Assembly (NCBI GenBank): GCA_024403355.1
Contig: JAKSRW010000029.1
Span: forward strand, 1-34,105
Length of the DNA stretch: 34,105 bases
Source: Lachnospiraceae bacterium
Lineage (GTDB): Bacteria; Bacillota; Clostridia; Lachnospirales; Lachnospiraceae
Reading direction: 5' to 3'
The notes under the pieces: generated by a model
What the model saw: the letters and a program-made list of their open reading frames with translations, nothing else
Database searches by the model: none
What the model was told of the DNA's origin: nothing
Program-made: the position numbers and the translations under genes
Shown here: positions 33,188-34,105 of the stretch, piece after piece
Position numbering within the stretch: position 1 is the stretch's first letter
Layout: every line of letters starts with the position of its first letter

Positions 33188-33994
33188 TCAATTACCTCCA
33201 CGCAGACCGAGAATCCGCTCCGCATTTCCTGACAGAATCTTATTCCTGTCTTCTTCATTCATAGGTATTTCTTTAAATATTTCCAGTTCTTTTCGGGCAT
33301 CCGACCAGGGTGAATCCGTGGCAAAAAGGATTCGGTCAGCCCCATGCTTTTTATATATTTCAGTAAATACTTCTTTTCCGTATATTCCGAAGCCCATCGA
33401 GGTATCCAGATAAATATCGCTTCCGGCCAGATATTTTTCAACATCCTCCCACTGGCGTTCCCCGCCAAAATGAGCCGCTACCATAACGCCGCCCTTAAGC
33501 TCCTCCATTATATGTGCGAACTGCTTGGGCGATGATCTGAAGGGTTCGGTAAATGCAGGATCATAACCTGCATGGTGAATTATAATCAGGCCCTTTTCAA
33601 AGGCATAATCGTATATTTTCAGCATTCTCGGTGAATCAATTACAAAATCCTGAAACTCACAGTGAAACTTGATTCCGGGAAGTCCGAGTGAGCATACAAA
33701 ATCTATCTGCTCCTTCCAGTCATCCTCATTTGGAAAAATACCGCCAAAGGATGATATGCGGTCTGAAACAATGCCCGCTGCCCAGGTATTTACCTTTTCC
33801 ACCTGCTTTCTTTTTGTAACAACAGGCTGAACAACCGATTTGTCTATTCCGGCCTCATCCATTTTCTCAAGCAAATCGCAAAGCTTCATATTGTGCAGCG
33901 GGAAAAACAAGCCCTTTGCACCTGCCGTAAGCGCTTCCACAGCCCTCGGTGCCAGCGAATCCTCAAATATATGTGTATGAAAATCAATAATCAT
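33188..33994 (-). CDS. Amidohydrolase-family metal-dependent hydrolase
   Basis: A 268-residue TIM-barrel hydrolase of the Amidohydro_2 type. Metal ligands are HTH (His6, His8), the GIKFH and IIHHAG segments, AAHFGG, and the late Asp in LFATDSPW. The substrate is unknown; relatives include decarboxylases and lactonases. It is the first gene visible in the exporter operon and abuts the first adaptor without a gap, so a role in processing the exported compound is conceivable but unproven. Its ribosome binding site AGGAG, five bases before ATG 33994, is part of a family A repeat. Confidence 0.85.
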   Translation of the reverse strand: MIIDFHTHIFEDSLAPRAVEALTAGAKGLFFPLHNMKLCDLLEKMDEAGIDKSVVQPVVTKRKQVEKVNTWAAGIVSDRISSFGGIFPNEDDWKEQIDFVCSLGLPGIKFHCEFQDFVIDSPRMLKIYDYAFEKGLIIIHHAGYDPAFTEPFRSSPKQFAHIMEELKGGVMVAAHFGGERQWEDVEKYLAGSDIYLDTSMGFGIYGKEVFTEIYKKHGADRILFATDSPWSDARKELEIFKEIPMNEEDRNKILSGNAERILGLRGGN

Positions 33995-33999
33995 TTTTT

Positions 34000-34036
34000 C
34001 TCCTAATGCAACGAATGCAATGAGTTGCTCATGGAG
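34000..34036 (-). repeat. Dispersed repeat family A, copy 2: hairpin containing a ribosome binding site
   Basis: On the minus strand CTCC (34036-34033), ATGA, GCAAC (34028-34024), an 11-base loop, GTTGC (34012-34008), ATTA, GGAG (34003-34000). The stems are identical to copy 1 at 1364-1391; the loop is longer by nine bases. GGAG again is the Shine-Dalgarno sequence of the next gene. The word CTCCTAATGCA reappears at the window's right edge (34095-34105, plus strand), the start of a third copy. Confidence 0.65.
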
Positions 34037-34038
34037 TA

Positions 34039-34092
34039 GATTGGTGCGATTTTTTGCACCAATCTTTCAGTTTGAAAATTTATTTTCAAACT
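34039..34092. repeat. Two adjacent hairpins in the exporter operon leader
   Basis: GATTGGTGC (34039-34047) pairs perfectly with GCACCAATC (34056-34064) around a T-rich loop, and AGTTTGAAAA (34069-34078) pairs with TTTTCAAACT (34083-34092). The second resembles the palindrome at 24058-24077. Flanked by family A words on both sides, this looks like a composite dispersed element continuing beyond the window. Confidence 0.6.
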
Positions 34093-34105
34093 TCCTCCTA
34101 ATGCA

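Noticed and set aside
1..34105. Mobile element, prophage or defence island in this window
   Set aside because: No transposase, integrase, phage structural or known defence gene was seen, and gene content is mostly core-like with consistent strand and codon style.

Overview
The window reads as a chromosomal stretch of a moderately AT-rich, low-GC Gram-positive bacterium, most likely a Clostridia/Lachnospiraceae member. This is inferred from gene content: a YceD-RpmF pair, a GerW(YtfJ)/YtfI-like pair, a clostripain-type lipoprotein, DegV, RqcH, AGGAGG-type ribosome binding sites and frequent GTG/TTG starts. Almost everything is on the minus strand. The exceptions are one chorismate-synthase-like gene and one tRNA-Arg(CCG). 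I see no transposase, phage gene or CRISPR array.

Layout from left to right. 1-3560: a MoxR AAA+ ATPase / DUF58 / DUF4129 membrane-protein operon, with two small dispersed repeat families in its leaders. 3620-4050: a short YjfB motility-type gene with a sigma-28-like promoter, divergent from 4049-5140, a chorismate synthase homologue that has lost both catalytic histidines. 5121-6524: tcdA-like and ung. 6551-6792: rpmB. 6889-18409: a long co-oriented run (clostripain lipoprotein, GerW, DUF2953, two unknown soluble proteins, two ABC-2 permeases without an ATPase, a rhomboid-like protein with a zinc-ribbon tail, RqcH, a PHP phosphatase). 18505-21130: a cysteine desulfurase and a PAS-PAS-GGDEF diguanylate cyclase. 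21313-21487: a tRNA-Arg unit. 21675-24042: DegV and a MATE transporter. 24326-25229: the YceD-rpmF unit.

25296-33994: a seven-gene transport operon. In transcription order it encodes an amidohydrolase, three HlyD-like adaptor proteins (two lipoproteins and one with a Sec signal), a 937-residue FtsX/MacB-like permease and two ATPases. The second ATPase carries a C-terminal AbrB/SpoVT-like segment. The genes abut or overlap and probably make one tripartite-like exporter in a monoderm-type cell.

The points most worth follow-up are the catalytically stripped AroC paralogue with its structured divergent promoter region, the AbrB-tailed ATPase with triple adaptors, the proteolytically dead-looking rhomboid with a zinc tail beside an orphan ABC-2 pair, and a dispersed repeat that supplies a Shine-Dalgarno sequence inside a conserved hairpin.
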